Positions 24,187 through 37,879 are shown, numbered from the stretch's first letter. The stretch: DNA of 64,000 nucleotides from Apostichopus japonicus (GCF_037975245.1 NC_092582.1:19184577-19248576), one strand, 5' to 3'. Notes: generated by a model not told the origin, from the letters alone. Translations and numbers: made by a program.

Positions 24187-24670
24187 AGTGATAGTTTATG
24201 AAAGTTAAAATTTAACTTTTGTCTAGAATATATGACTAAATATAAATTGTATGAAGTAAAACTGAAAACAATATGTTGATTTACTGAAAGCCTGTGTAGG
24301 TAAATATAATAAAAAATTTAGAGGACCTCACACTTCGATCATAGCATCATGTTCTTCGAAGGTGACTTTCTTCAAAGACAAACTCATTCGACTATGAAGA
24401 AGATCCTGTTGGGAAAAAAAAAATTAAAAAAAATTTACGCTCATATGATTTAAGTAAAATATATCTACAAACTGTTAATACTTTGCATAGCTCAACAAAC
24501 CATTTTGACTTAAATAAACACAATGCAGGTCTAATGAGACTTCAAAGAACACTGCACACCACACAAGTTGAACTAAAGTTGTCAACAGACAAGCAAACTG
24601 GCGGAAGTGTTTAAGCAAACATTCACACATTTGATACAATGAATCATCTTCACCTGTTTCATTGAGATGA

Positions 24671-27600
24671 TCATTGTCCCTCTAATTCAGCCTGAAGAGC
24701 CGAAAGATGTTCGTAGAGAAGCTCTGGCTCGTTGGAGCTGAAGTCAATCTAGAGGCAAGAACAAAAAAAAAAGGAGTGTTACCTTTTACCTCGATCATCG
24801 GTGCAGAAAATACCTCTTTTCCCCCTATTGACGAGACATTTCGCCATTTCTCATCGTGAGATCTGTCACGTCAATCTAGAAATGTATCTTTGTGGCATTA
24901 AGAAGGCAAAGGAAACTGGTCACTGTATATCGGAGACTGCAGACAAAGCAGTACATTGCAATCCACCACAAGTTTAATTAACACTGAAGTAGAATGTAGT
25001 GTAGTCAACAGTAATTACAGAGCTCCGTTCATCTACCTTCCAAATGATGCTAAGATGCACGCCAGACACTGGGTTTACACCAAACAAGAGCTTCTGTTAG
25101 GAAGCATTCAGGGGTTTTCATTTCATCTCAGAAATGCTGGTTTTGATGACACATATTCAAATATGCTGCACCAACATTGTGGAACAGTTTCTCGCTTCAT
25201 ATCAAGAACTTGTCAATTCTTGCTCGCTTTAAAGTCGCAGTCAAAGACTCGCTCATTCCGTCTCTTTTATAGTATTGTTTTCATTGCTTCTCTTCTTATT
25301 GTCTATTTCTCTTATTTTGAACAGCATTATGCGACCTTGTGTACATTGGGTTGTATATTAAAAAGCTGTATAATTATTGTCACTAATATTATTACTAAAG
25401 AAAATGCTCACCCCAGGGTGAAAAATAGAAACAGCAATATAATTAAAACTCTCAACTAACAATTCACATTTAAAGTATGTAAGTGACCAACATATGTGCT
25501 GAGGGAGAATATCTGATCTAATACTATAGGATAATACTAATACTGACCTAATACCATAGGCTAATACTGACCTTATACTAATATTGACCTAATACTATAG
25601 GTTAAAACTAACACTGACCTTATACTATACGCTAATACTAATACTGACCTAGGCTAATACTATAGGCTAATACTAATTCTGACCTAATACTATAGGCTAA
25701 TACTATTACACTGACCTAATACTATAGGCTAATACTAATACTGACCTAATACTATAGGCTATTAATATTACACTGACCTAATACTATAGGCTAATACTAA
25801 TACTGACCTAATACTATAGGCTAATATTAATACTGACCTAATACTAAGGGTTTTCTAATACTGACCTAATACTATAGGCTAATACTAATAATGACCTAAT
25901 ACTATAGGTTAATACTAATACTGATCTAATACTATAGGCTAAAACTAATACTGACCTAATACTAAGGGTTTTCTTATACTGACCTAATACTATAGGCTAA
26001 TACTAATACTGTCCTAATACTATAGGCTAATAGTAATACTGACCTAATACTATAGGCTAATTCTAATACTGTCCTCATACTATAGGATAATACTTAAACT
26101 GACCTAAAACCATAGGCTAATACTAATACTGACCTAATACTATAGGCGAATACTAATACTGACCTACTGTAATACTATAGGCTTAAACTAATACTGACCT
26201 AATACTATAGGCTAATACTCCTTCTGACCTAGGCTAATAATATAGGCTACTACTAATACTGACCTAATACTATAGGCTAATAATATCATTGAAGGACAGT
26301 GATGAGAATAGTAGCTTGGTATATCCCACAGTTCAGAGAGAGAAAAAAAAGGTAAAGCAGCTGTCATATATTAAAAATTCATACCTTCTTTGAGTTAACA
26401 TAGCCATTGCCTAGGATCGATATATGACTGGTGTGTAACAGGGCAGGACTAACATCCTTTGGATCAGAATGGAAGAGCCAAACCTGTAATTGGTCAAACA
26501 GAAGACTTTGGTGTTGACGAGCAAGAATACTTAGATGTTTATTATGTCAAACATATTAAAGATGATCATCAGGTCGGAATAGCCAGATCTTGATCCAGGC
26601 AAACGTAGCTGTCGATCAAGGACTATTACAACCTGCGGGAGAACATTTGCTAATCAGATACGGGAGGGCAAGTGCGTAGGAACCAGGGGGACTGGGAGGC
26701 GCCTTCGCCCCCAGTGAAAAATATGGGGAGCAGAAGTATCATTCCGCCCCCCCCGCTCCGCAAGTCAGAAAAAAATCTCATTTGGAGCACCAAATTGCAT
26801 CTAAGGCCAGGTGAAAATGCAAAATTATTTACAAAATGGAGTGGGTGTTGAAGTGTGCTATATTGCACCAAATTTCATCTGAGGCCACCTGGAAATGCAA
26901 AATAAATTCCAAAGGGGAGGGGACACCCCCTCCCCTTAGCCTTCAAAAGTACCTTCCTAAGCCACTGCGGGATTGTATTTAGATTGAGATTAAAAAGAGC
27001 AAAACAGACAAGAAACAGAGAGACAGACAAACACACAAACAGACAGAAAAAACCGAGGGACAGACTAACAACAGGGAAAGAAATAAGAAAGAATAATCAA
27101 TTACTATCCCGGCTCTGAACACAGAAACTGAAATCAAGGTATCTACTTGAAAGTATTTAGGTACGAGTGCAGACTCATGCCTTACATCAAATCAGACATA
27201 CTCAATTTTGAGTTCAGAAATACCTAGGAAACAATTTAAGTATAACAACCCCTGTTGAGGTTTTCAATAAATTACAGAAATTTAGCTACTTTTTTCGTGA
27301 CAAGAGCGATGCGATGCAAAATCACCTCATCTCGGGCCAAACATTTTTGGCTAGCTTTATGAATTAAATTTGAGCTGGATTACTCACAGGTGCTTCTGCC
27401 GAGTTCCAAGGAGTTATGCACATGATGGGGGCGATGAGTCGTAACTGGGGAGAGAAGGGTTGGGCAGTAACGTACTGGATGAAACATGATGAACACATCT
27501 CATAAATAAATCCCCCAGAAGAATTAATCCATACCAGTGACACAAACATGGGGCTTCTTAGAGGGATAGGGGAAGGGGGACAGGGTAAACTTGCTGTAAA

Positions 27601-30600
27601 CATGTATTTTTATGCATAAGTGGTAAGATACAAATATAATCATATAACAGAGATGTTAAACTATGGTTCCTTGAACCACCGATTCATATATTCCTACCAG
27701 GTGATATATATCATAATTCATCCGGTCTTACTTTGACTCTACATTATAACTTGTGCACTCAGTTTCATAGGTTTTGTTTCATTCCCCCCCCCCCCAGAAA
27801 AAAAAAAAACTATGACTACTTATCTATAGTGTAGAATATAAAATAAAAAAGGCAGTTTCTGAAATGATGGTTTATTATTTAGTTATAAGTCAACCTCGAA
27901 AATCATTTATTTATCTCTTGGTACCATGCACACAAGATAGGTGATGCTCTAAAATAGTTGCTGATTTCTAAGAGTGATATTTGCCTCTGGGATACTCACT
28001 AAGACAAAGAAAGGATAAAGTAATGTCCACAGTCCGGTTTGAAGCATCGGTGATGTCATCCCTGTTATAGAGAAGCCTGGGCAGGTCACATGACTGTACA
28101 CACAGTGATCTCTGAGTTTCTGGTCGATAGCATTGCTAATGAGATTGATACCAAACTTAGAAGAGCTATAGCCTTGGTTTCTGTCGAAACAAAGCAAAAC
28201 AAAAACGGAAGTTAATCACTCTGTAAAGAGAACTCTCCATTACTTACTTTGCCAAAGCTTTCCTTGCTCACGAGCAATGTCTTCTCCTCTTACCATCTCT
28301 TGTTGCAGTCAGAGTAGCTGGTTTGTGTTTGAGACGGTTTGAGATCTTTCCGCAGCACTACAAAACACTTGTGCACACTATGAACTTTTTTCAAACCCAA
28401 AATGTAAACATGAAGCCTATGGCTTTTAGAACACTTGCAAATCGGATTCACCCACTAGGGGACTACACATAATTTGAATATGATAATCTGGACAAAGGTT
28501 TATTAGTCCAGCTAACTACCAGCTAATTTCATCTCTTCCGGTGAGACAAATTAACTCATACCAATCAAATGGATCAAGTTTACTTGAGAAAATCTGGACT
28601 GAAAATGGAATGTAGTTAATTTTATATAACCTTGACAAATAAATGCAAGCAGCCGACTTTTTAACTTAACTTGTCAATTTAACAGATACTTTTGGACAGA
28701 AGGCTTTGGGGGTAAGATGGGATATTTCTGGTCAATAGCTACACCTACTCACCCACACTGGTGTTGGAAGTCGTCCATATCAAAATGTTTCCTCCTTGCA
28801 TTGCTAGAGGATGTCCAGATGATGTGACATCCACCGCTAGAGATGAGAAAATCTTCTAGCTTCCTAATCTGAAAAAAAAAAAAATTAACTTTCCAATAAA
28901 TACATGTTTTATTTCTGGGAGAGACACGGGAAGAAACTGTGGAATGATGCATACAGATGTATGCTTTCATTTCATTAGGATGTATTTTGTACGTCTCAAA
29001 GAGTCCATGGTCACAAGTCCTCATGTGAAAATCTAAGCAATATATATATTAACAAAACTTCTTTAGCCCAGTGCATTGACCAATGAAGCCTGGCAATATA
29101 TTTGTTTACCTTCATCATATGCATTCAAAATTTCCCTTTTAATTCTACGAAATCCACCTTACAGACGACGGACTTGTAACTGAGTTTATAAAAGCAAAAT
29201 CATATTCCACACTCCGATGACAGTTATCTTGCAAAGAAATGAAAAATTCAATGGCAAGTCTAGAAGAGATGGGATAGTAGTTTTATATTTTATTACATTG
29301 TTTCTTCATGTGGCACTAGCACTTGAAAATTTCTCCACAGAAAATAAAATAATATTTGAGACAATATTAGAGACATCAACCTTGCTTGATAAGCTTATGC
29401 AAGGACGATGGTGAGACTCATTTATCAAGAACAAGATTTGAACCTGTGGCTTCCAGATTGGACATTTCGAAATTTTAATATTTTAGGCTAGATGCAAAAG
29501 CTGCAGTTGTGTTGAAAATTTGAAATAAAAGCCCTAATTGATGAAAGTGATAAGGAATTTTTCAGCTTATTTGAAAGTTAATGGTTAGAACCAGATGAGT
29601 GGGAGAGGTAAGTGGGGTGGGGGGGTGGGGCGGGGAGTGGTTTTTGATTGAAGATGACAGGGAATGAGAACAACTTATGGCCATTCTGTGTTACAGCAGT
29701 ACATTGTATTGGATTCTTACATAGTATTTTGATGAGATATGTATGTGCAAATTAATAACGTATGTAAAATCAAAATCAAAGTAATGTACAATATCAATGT
29801 TTGGCATTAAAATAACACAGAACAAAGTGTCAAACTTACTAAAAGAAAATGGCCAAAGAGGTTGGTAGCAAAAATAAGTTTCAGGCCATCCTTGGTTTCG
29901 CTGTCAACCATTTGCAGCAATCCTTCCCCAGTACTAATAGCGTCAAACAAATACACACTGAGAGGAAAGCAAAAGGATGTATGTTATCACATGCTGTTAA
30001 AACCATAGCAGCAAAAACTAGAACGCAAAAATGCATTGAGGTTTCGATGATGTAACAGGAGCAGTTTTTTTTCCTGAATCTGACGTAATGTATAGTGAGG
30101 GTGTACAACATACTTGATCTTAGTAATACATCGAAAAGCAGTGTGATGTGACAAACACTAAATTCACATTGACACAGGCTGTCTTGAAAAGATCATTGAC
30201 ATCACCAACAGGCTTCTTGTTTGTGATAGATGCATCAACATACTAAATATGACATCTGTCCTTGTTGACATATTGTGCAAAACATGGTTTTTAAAATTTG
30301 ACACCTGATGAACTCAAACGACCATTGACCTCTGCCACAACATTAGGCTTCTTGTACTCAATGTGGTACAATAACATACCAAATATGCGGTCTGTCCAAG
30401 GTTCCCTTGCGATATTATGTTTAGGAAGGTGCGTTTGTGTAGAAAGACAGGTAAGAGGGGAGTGAAGTAAATGTTTGGTGTTTGTAACCTCCAAATGACC
30501 TTTGACCCCCACTAAAAGCAATAAAAGGCTCCTTAAATTTGATATGGTTCATCTACAAACAAAATATGAGATCTGTCCAAGGTTTTATCGTGTTAACAAG

Positions 30601-33600
30601 GTTTCACAATTTCACCCCTGGTGAGCCCAAATGACCATTGACCTACACAGAAACAATAGGCTTCTTGCAATCAATGTGGTGCATATACATAGAAAATATA
30701 AGACCTGCCCAAGCTTTGCTTCTTGTTTGCAAGCTGGGCATCACAAACGCACACACACACACATACACCATCTCGCATGCAAAGGTTACGATTATCATCG
30801 TAAAAATCATCCAAAATGCTGATGGGAGGTGCTTGTGTTTCCCTCAATGCTGCATGTCCCTAAATTTAACCAAACCTTCAGACTAGAAACATAAAGGCTG
30901 AAATCAACCAACTGTGAACAAATCAAGCTGGTGAAATATTAAACTGATCGCTCAATTTCATTCTAAACATTCCAAATACATTGTGCTATTACTGGGCAGG
31001 TCCAAGCTATTGTATCCCTAGAAGCCAAATTTCAAACTTTACTGAAACACCCTAAATGTGGTGTCATGTTAAAGCTGAATTATTGAAGTTTCAGATTTTC
31101 ATAATTTTTTAAAATTTTTTTGCCTATTCAAACAATTACAGCCAGCTAATTTGCATAAATTCAAATTGCAGTGTGACGTACGGGACATTTGGAATCCTAT
31201 GTCGCTGCCAGCAATATGAACTTATTGAATATAAGTTATGTGGGACATGATACACCCTTCCTTCCAATAATTTTGACATAGTATGTTTGGGGGTTCATCA
31301 ATTAAATATGCTAATTAGCTAGTGTCCAAAAACTGATGTCCCGTACGTCACAATTTTCAGCACTTTTTTCAAGTTTTGATATGGAGGAACAATTTTTTTT
31401 TTTGTGATATTCTATAAAGTTCTAATTAAGAACATTGCTCAACAATATCCATCCCAAAAAAATTGAAATAATATTCACTGCAAATCTAATTATCAAATTT
31501 AAAAATGTGACGTACGGGACAAAATGTGACGTACGGGACATAGTGTGGTGGAAACCCTGTATGTATACATAATAAACATGCATGGGCTCCAATGGGGACC
31601 TCTACTGGAAACCTTCCAATGCTTACAAGTTTATTTTGTTGAAAGCTGGTAGTTGCAACTTATAATCCCTGCATGCCTGAAGAGCACATCATGGCACCAA
31701 ATAAACTATTGACTGATGACCACCACCAACAGCCCGGGTGTTGTTTGACTATTGGGAAGTCAATTGTGCGTGTGGGGGATACAGAATCATCTACAATGCT
31801 ATTCAACATTGACATTGAATGAGGACGACTTCAAGAATGTTGAGTTTGCATTTCAAAATTTCGTAGGCCTGTTGTGAAGTGTGACTATGATAATGTGCAA
31901 CTATGTTCTTGTTTCCTGAACTTAGATAGTAGACATTGAGATTTTTAGTTACAAGTGTAGAGTTTCGCTCGCCCAATTTTTGCATAGGACAATCACTCAT
32001 GAGTTTGTTCAATAACCAGTATTAGGTCTATAGAGTTTTCTTTGTTGTACTATGTAGTTTCATAGATGGACATTAGTGGCATTACTGTGGACATTTTGGT
32101 ATACAGGTATTTTGATTTTTGAATGGGATGGATCATATTTCAACTTCAGGGTCATTAGTGGGGAGTATGATACAGTGTTGTACAGTACAGTATATACCAA
32201 TTTTTAAACAGTTTTGCACCAAAACTTTGCATCTTGAATCATTTGTGGTCTAACAAAGCAAGAATTGATGTTATGACTATTTGGTCTGGTAACCAGTATT
32301 AGGTCTATAGAGTTTTCTTTGTTGTACTAGTTTCATAGATGGACATTACGTGGCATTACTGTGGACATTTTGGTATATTTTGAATGGGATGGATCATATT
32401 TCAACTTCAGGGTCATTAGTGGGGAGTATGATACAGTGTTGTACAGTATTCATACCAAAACAGTTTTGCACCAAAACTTTGCATCTTGAATCATTTGTGG
32501 TCTAACAAAGAAAGAATTGATGTTCTGACTATTTGGTCTGGTAACCAGTATTAGGTCTATAGAGTTTTCTTTGTTGTACTAGTTACTGTATATAGATGGA
32601 CATTACGTGGCATTACTGTGGACATTTTGGTATATTTGAATGGGATGGATCATATTTCAACTTCAGGGTCAATAGTGGGGAGTATGATACAGTGTTGTAC
32701 AGTATACATACCAAAACAGTTTTGCACCAAAACTTTGCATCTTGAATCATTTGTGGTCTAAAAAAGCTAGAATTGATGTTATGAGTACTTGATGTATGTG
32801 TAGAGTAGATTAATACTTTATGCATTCCATGTTTTATGTGGAATGATCTCACAAGTGTACAGTCACTGCTCTTTTCCGTATCCCAGAAAGAAGGAAATAT
32901 GGCATGAAATTACCAATGACATTGTTCTGGCATATCCAAATTAATGTTTTTATGTAGAAATCAGCTTGTTATGGTATATTCAGGAATAAAAATATGAGTT
33001 TTCATAGTCAATTTGTATATGGACAAATTGTCCCGTACGTCACATGTCCCGTACGTCACAGGACAATTTTCATTTGTTTAACCACTGTACTGGAATGGCT
33101 TCATATTTTTTTCTAATATGTTACAGCTTAGCCCTTGGAAGGTTAGGCTATTCACTAGTTATAACAGCTTGATCACTGCCCTCATAATTTCAGAGCGGTT
33201 TCATCTTTGCTCGTTAGTAAAAAAAACACAAAATTCTCTGGTCCCGTACGTCACACTGTACATTAATTAAGATGGGACCTAATTAAAGCAAGTGTAGGAA
33301 ATCTTCATGAGTTTGTAATAAAGTAGCAGCAAAAACAAATATGAAAACCTGAAAAAGTTTCTGGAAAATAGATTTTATATAACTTTTAGACAAATTTAAG
33401 TCTCTGAAATGTCCCGTACGTCACAGTGCAAATAGCTTGGACCTGCCCTACTATGAAACACGTACCAAACGCAAATGGACAGGTTTCGATGTGGTGAACT
33501 GTTTTTGCTTGCTCATTAATTTACATGACAAGTAGTCAAGCTAAAGTACTGCTTTCAATATGGGTACAGTGTATATACCGCAGAGGATTTATGTTGCAAA

Positions 33601-36600
33601 TTCAACTTGGAGAGCATCGTAGTATGCTAAATTGCGATATTCTTTGGTGTAATAGCGAGTCGGTTCGGTGGAATTGCGTAAATCCATCACCAACTTTTAT
33701 TCAACATATCCTACGTGAGGGTCCTTTTCTGAGAGATGCTTCACAATCCTGTACACCAAATATTGCTATGCTACAGTATTTATTTATTACACAATCCGAC
33801 TAATAGGAAACAAGTTGGATTGATCGATTGATTGATCGATACTTACGGATGCAACAAACACCAGAATAAATATCTCCAATTGATTGAAGTCTGTGGCATT
33901 ATCCCCGCATTCAGGTACATGTAGTCAATTGCACTATACCTGAAAGGTGAATAAAGGATTCATATCAACACCAGTACCAAATTTCAAAATCAAATATTTG
34001 TATTTCTGATAGCAACATTTACCAACAACATTCACCCACAAATCAATCACATCCTTCATAAACAATGAACAGGTGATGTGTTGGAAAGATTTGCAAAGAT
34101 GCTACATTGCATACACACAGCATTTCAAAAGATTAAAAAGACCGGCAGGACAAAACTCTGGTGATTGGGTGATTCCTCTGCAGCCTTTTGGAAGAATGAG
34201 CCGCTGATGTCTGTTCCAAAAGTCATCTCACCCTAACGTAGTCTCTGTAGCTCTCACAAAAGGTGTAAGGTAAATGTGGCTGTATTGGCCTGTTGTACAG
34301 TAGCTGGTTTTTTTTTTCACCTTTAAGTGTACATATACAGCTAGCTCAATCATCTGTTTTACCTCCATGGTTCAATCAGGAATAGCAGTTTAACTTAACG
34401 TCAAGAATCAAGCAGAGTAGCAGATCTACAATCATGACAAGTGCCAAAAAAAAAGAAAAGGAAGACATTCTGTATTCTGCACATGTTCCAACGACACAAA
34501 ATGCAAAGTTTCGTGGAGATCTTACTCCACCGTTAACTTTTGTCAAGGCCACTCAACAAACTTGGTGGTTTGTTTGCTATGTAAATCTGCATCGATAAGA
34601 TGAATCTTAGAAAGGCAACTGAAGTACACATCTGTCATTTCTTACAATCAAGTTTATGAATAAAGCAACAAAAAAAAAAGAGAGAGAGAGAGGGAGGGAG
34701 GGAGGGAGGGAGAGAAAGAGAAAACTGTCATGTCATGTTATCAGAAATCAAACCACCAATTCTAGTTTAGTGCAATGGAAAGTAAGTATATTTACAGACC
34801 TTTGCTGCAGTTCTTTTGCTGCTTCACTGACACTGCTAATACTGCTTGTGTCCAGCTGAAGGATATCGATGGATGCCTCGGGGTGGTCTGCCGTCAACTG
34901 GCTTTTGGCTTTCTCCGCTTTGGAGACATTGCGGCAAGCTAGGCAGATGGTCAGAGTGATCTCGAGGGTAAGGAGCCTCTGTGCTATAGCAAAGCCGACA
35001 CCACTGCAATTATGCAAGTAACAGAAACTGTTCAGTTCAGTATTTAATATTATTACTATAGTTGGATATATCAACAAAATTGATCAACGTTCACCACCAA
35101 ACATGAAAAGAAAAGATATATTCTGGACGAACAGTCACAATGCTCATATTTTGAGGTATTATTGAAATATGGCAGTGATTTTAATAGCTTGTATTTAGCA
35201 AATGCTCCCCCTCCCCCCCCCAAAAAAATGGCTACTTCTACAGTAGGAACTGTCTGAAATATGGTGTACAAATGAGCTTTGCATTAATACATACTGTACC
35301 ACTATGGTGATGGTGTCACCAGTATGACACTTGGGTATCTTAAGTAAAGTGTCTACCCTAAATTTCACATTTGGAACAAAATATACTTTGCGCTTAGAAA
35401 TTGTTTTGAAGGGAACCCCTTTTAGCAAACTGTGTAAATGTGACACCATTGTTACATAAAAATTAGGCTCACACTGTACTATAAATCTGCTTTTTGGTTT
35501 GATAAAACAAAACTCAAACATACAGGGTCATTATCAGTGCACGAGTGACACAAATGGCTAAGAAGAGTGAGTCCTGTGCCCTGTTTGGATGTGTCAAGAT
35601 TTCCCCTTGGATATTATAAAGCCGAGTAGAGTCAAACTCTACTTGTTAAAAATCAAGTACTCATTACTTCAGTTCTTCCTATTATTCATCTAGTTTCATT
35701 CATCATGTGAATCTAATTATGTAAACTAAAACAAGACCAAGGCCATGTATGACCAAGGCCATGTACAGTAGGCTTGGTATCTTGGTATCTCTGAATCAAG
35801 ATAATGTATTTTTGAAGATGTGACTGTTCCTTCAACAATTTTACATTCTAAACATTCAGCAATGTTTCAAGTGTGTCAAATGGCATCAGTTTCTAATTTC
35901 CACCCTGAAATTTTAAATCTGAGTGGTGTTTCTTTTATTCTACCTGGATTTGCAACGACACTGGCAATGAAAGTTTGAATATTTTAGCTTTACAGTATAC
36001 TTTGTGTTGCCTAAAGGTCACACTAATTTGTCCAATAGCCAGAGAAATATGACATCTTCCCACACTATTAATCGGGCTGCTGGCTGGAAAAGTAAGGACT
36101 GAGACTTGCACCATTCACCTGACTGTCAATCCAATCAGAAAAGGTGTCGTGATATTCACCAGGCTGCTAGACCCATTTTCTTCACCCAGGAGCTGCACAA
36201 AATGGAATCTCATGTTGAAAGTAACATGTACTTAGTCTAGATTATAATGCAAATATTACAGAGCTCGTACCTGGAACCTGCACAGCTTACAGATAGTATA
36301 ATCAGGAGAGTTGTACTGGTACAGTAGTACAGAAACACCATGCCAGGAAAAATAAGCTGTTCCATCCCATCTCCCATCATAACTACCTTCCATTAGCTGA
36401 GAACTTCCATAGAGTATTACAAGAATTGGTTCCTAGTGACTTTACCGTTGGGTATTATTGAAAGCAGTTGACCTTAAGTGCTTAGGTTGCAAGAAATTTA
36501 TCTTGTTACATTTTTGTTCTTTTCATGCGTAGGCCTAAATTAGACTAGGCTAGTATTATTATGCAATAGTTTTGTAGTCACCAACTCAAGTCGAAGTCAA

Positions 36601-36978
36601 ACATAGGCCAAATTCTAGGCCTACTTCAAGGATTATAAGGTAACCTAGGCCACAACTGCCGTGGATTCCGTACCTAATCAGACAAAAAATATGTAGCTAC
36701 ACTCCTGGCTCCTTACCCCCCCCCCCCGCAACACACACAAACACGTTCATACGCCTTAGATATTTCATGAAAGGCGCGATTACGGCTTCGCGGAACGCCT
36801 CCTTCGCGAAACCCATCCCCTAATTAAATGCAATAGAATAGAACATGTCCTAGCACTACCTGGGACTTGAGTGAAAACTTCTCGGATTATTCTGATATAT
36901 GATGAAAACTTACGAGTTGGCTCCAGTTATAACCACAACCTTGGGTTTGTCGACATTTTTAGCACATTTCCCATTCAT
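24671..36978 (-). CDS. HSD17B7: 3-keto-steroid reductase / 17-beta-hydroxysteroid dehydrogenase type 7
   Basis: Nine exons give 1011 nt (336 residues; human about 341) with every phase agreeing: 36914-36978, 34800-35003, 33847-33939, 29840-29957, 28753-28868, 28000-28180, 27388-27444, 26385-26483 and 24671-24748 (stop TGA). The start MNGKCAKNVDKPKVVVITGA leads to the NADP-binding TGANSGVG at 18-25. ACRNVSKAEKAKSQL is a close HSD17B7 match. NAG is at 100-102 (YLNAGIMP), the catalytic Asn is in ATNLFGHF (N153), the Ser in IIWTSSSNAR (180-182), and YSSSK at 203-207 supplies Tyr and Lys. A hydrophobic stretch (TGLWTLLYPFFVLLRLIAPI, about 250-270) fits membrane association. The family enzyme reduces the 3-keto group of zymosterone-type sterols in the ER during sterol synthesis. 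All catalytic residues are intact. Introns carry satellites and transposons. Confidence 0.93.
25165..25272 (+). mobile_element. 3' end remnant of a non-LTR retrotransposon (LINE, CR1/L2-like)
   Basis: The frame starting at 25165 reads AAPTLWNSFSLHIKNLSI then LARFKVAVKDSLIPSLL and a stop. This matches the typical C-terminus of CR1/L2-type LINE polymerases (APxLWNSLPxxIKxxxSLxxFKxxLKxxL). The upstream body is gone or frameshifted. It sits in the last intron of HSD17B7, opposite to the gene. Confidence 0.55.
25513..26284. repeat. 30-bp satellite, about 25 degenerate copies
   Basis: The unit is close to ctaatactataggctaatac followed by taatactgac. Many copies carry small indels and substitutions. 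The array fills most of the last HSD17B7 intron. Confidence 0.92.
29995..30800. repeat. interspersed repeat with TGACCTTTGACC-type motifs
   Basis: Three to four imperfect sub-repeats each carry a variant of gaccattgacc or gacctttgaccc, then aggcttcttg, caatgtggt and atctgtccaagg. The 42735-43220 block shares the start (acttgatyttagtatta, caaaaagca), the middle (ggtctgtccaag) and the end (gcatgnnaaggttac). It is therefore a dispersed family. It lies in an HSD17B7 intron. Confidence 0.65.
30994..33448. mobile_element. non-autonomous inverted-repeat DNA transposon, 2455 bp
   Basis: The left end GGGCAGGTCCAAGCTATT (30994-31011) is exactly inverted at 33431-33448. Both ends abut TACT, a candidate 4-bp target-site duplication. 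Eight copies of the 16-mer TGTGACGTACGGGACA occur inside: 31172 (+), 31337 (-), 31506 (+), 31525 (+), 33029 (-), 33045 (-), 33240 (-, one mismatch) and 33410 (-). They cluster in the first and last 550 bp, as subterminal transposase-binding repeats do. No transposase frame is visible. It sits in HSD17B7 intron 3, between exons 33847-33939 and 29840-29957. Superfamily undetermined. Confidence 0.8.
32011..32790. repeat. three tandem copies of a ~250-275-bp unit
   Basis: aaccagtattaggtctatag begins copies near 32012, 32290 and 32542. Each continues through gaatgggatggatcatattt and ttgcaccaaaactttgcatc. Copies differ by small indels. They form the centre of the inverted-repeat transposon. Confidence 0.88.
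34668..34722. repeat. purine-rich (AG)n/(GGGA)n microsatellite
   Basis: An a tract is followed by agagag and gggaggga repeats in HSD17B7 intron 2. Confidence 0.85.
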
Positions 36979-37019
36979 ATTTGAAAAGGAAAGATCTTGT
37001 GCATGGCAGAATGATACTA

Positions 37020-37850
37020 CTGTAGGATGTAGGTCGTGAAGTGAGGTTAGTTTCGACAACACAGTTAGGTTGACCTTTAACGTCACTTCCGTTTTTGATT
37101 CGCTGATAATATGAATCGTCGTCTTAGAGGTAAATCGTTAAAGTTTTTGGATATGTTGGGGATAGAGATGAAGATACCAGTTACTTTTAGATCATGGTGA
37201 AAACCAAATTCATAAAATCAAGTCAAGAAATTATGGAAAACGAAACACTCCGTGAGCTGTATAGTACCAAGTGCTTGAATCACCAATGTGATCGAATCAC
37301 TCAGAATGCCACTGGCATATCGAGTGTTTGGCGGCTTTCTAGCACTACGACGTTGTCACAGAGTGTTAGCACCAATCAAAATAGATCTCAGAAAAGATTT
37401 AGGGTTTCAGCCAATCGCAGGCATTTCCTGGATAAACAACATGTCTGCGCCCTTGTGTAAACTTATGCCGATCCCGGTTTCAGTAGTGTACATGGAATTA
37501 CGTACTAATAGCCAAGGCCTATACTAGTTACAGTCACTTTATTACGCTGAACAACCAAAGTGAAGGCTTCAGTTCCTATTTTTGATATGAACGCAATGCA
37601 TGTGTGCCCGGTGACTGTGCTGAGGACTGGCTGAGGTTAGTTCCAAGGTGTTTCGACAACACAGCTAGTTGACCTTCAACGTCACTTCCGTTTCAGATTC
37701 GCTGATCGTATTGTGGAGTTTTGGGATGTGTTGGGGATAGAGATGAAGATGCTAGTTACTTTTAGAGCATTTTTAAAACGAAATGCATAAAATCAAGTCA
37801 ACAAATGATGGAAAACGAAACATTCAGTGTGCGGTACTAACTGTTTGCAT
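37020..37850. repeat. duplicated ~230-bp block upstream of HSD17B7
   Basis: The block at about 37035-37290 (tttcgacaacacag, cgtcacttccgttt, gttggggatagagatgaaga, ttacttttaga) recurs at about 37645-37860 in the same orientation. The first copy starts about 60 bp upstream of the HSD17B7 ATG, so it is likely part of its promoter or 5' region. The second adjoins the large satellite. Confidence 0.8.
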
Positions 37851-37879
37851 CACTAAGGTAAGCGAAACCCTCAGATCTA

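Noticed and set aside
24300-24430. Second hammerhead-like core (tgaagaagatcctgttggga)
   Set aside because: The 3' half is replaced by an a-rich tract, so stem II and GAAA are not complete.
24956-25459. 167-codon plus-strand open frame
   Set aside because: Part of the region reads as the C-terminus of a LINE polymerase in another frame (25165-25272). The longer frame shows no family resemblance.
31683-31830. 44-codon plus-strand frame in the inverted-repeat transposon, a possible transposase remnant
   Set aside because: Too short, and no recognisable transposase motif.
35195-35521. 108-codon minus-strand open frame in HSD17B7 intron 1
   Set aside because: No splice pattern or family similarity, and it sits between HSD17B7 exons whose phases already join.
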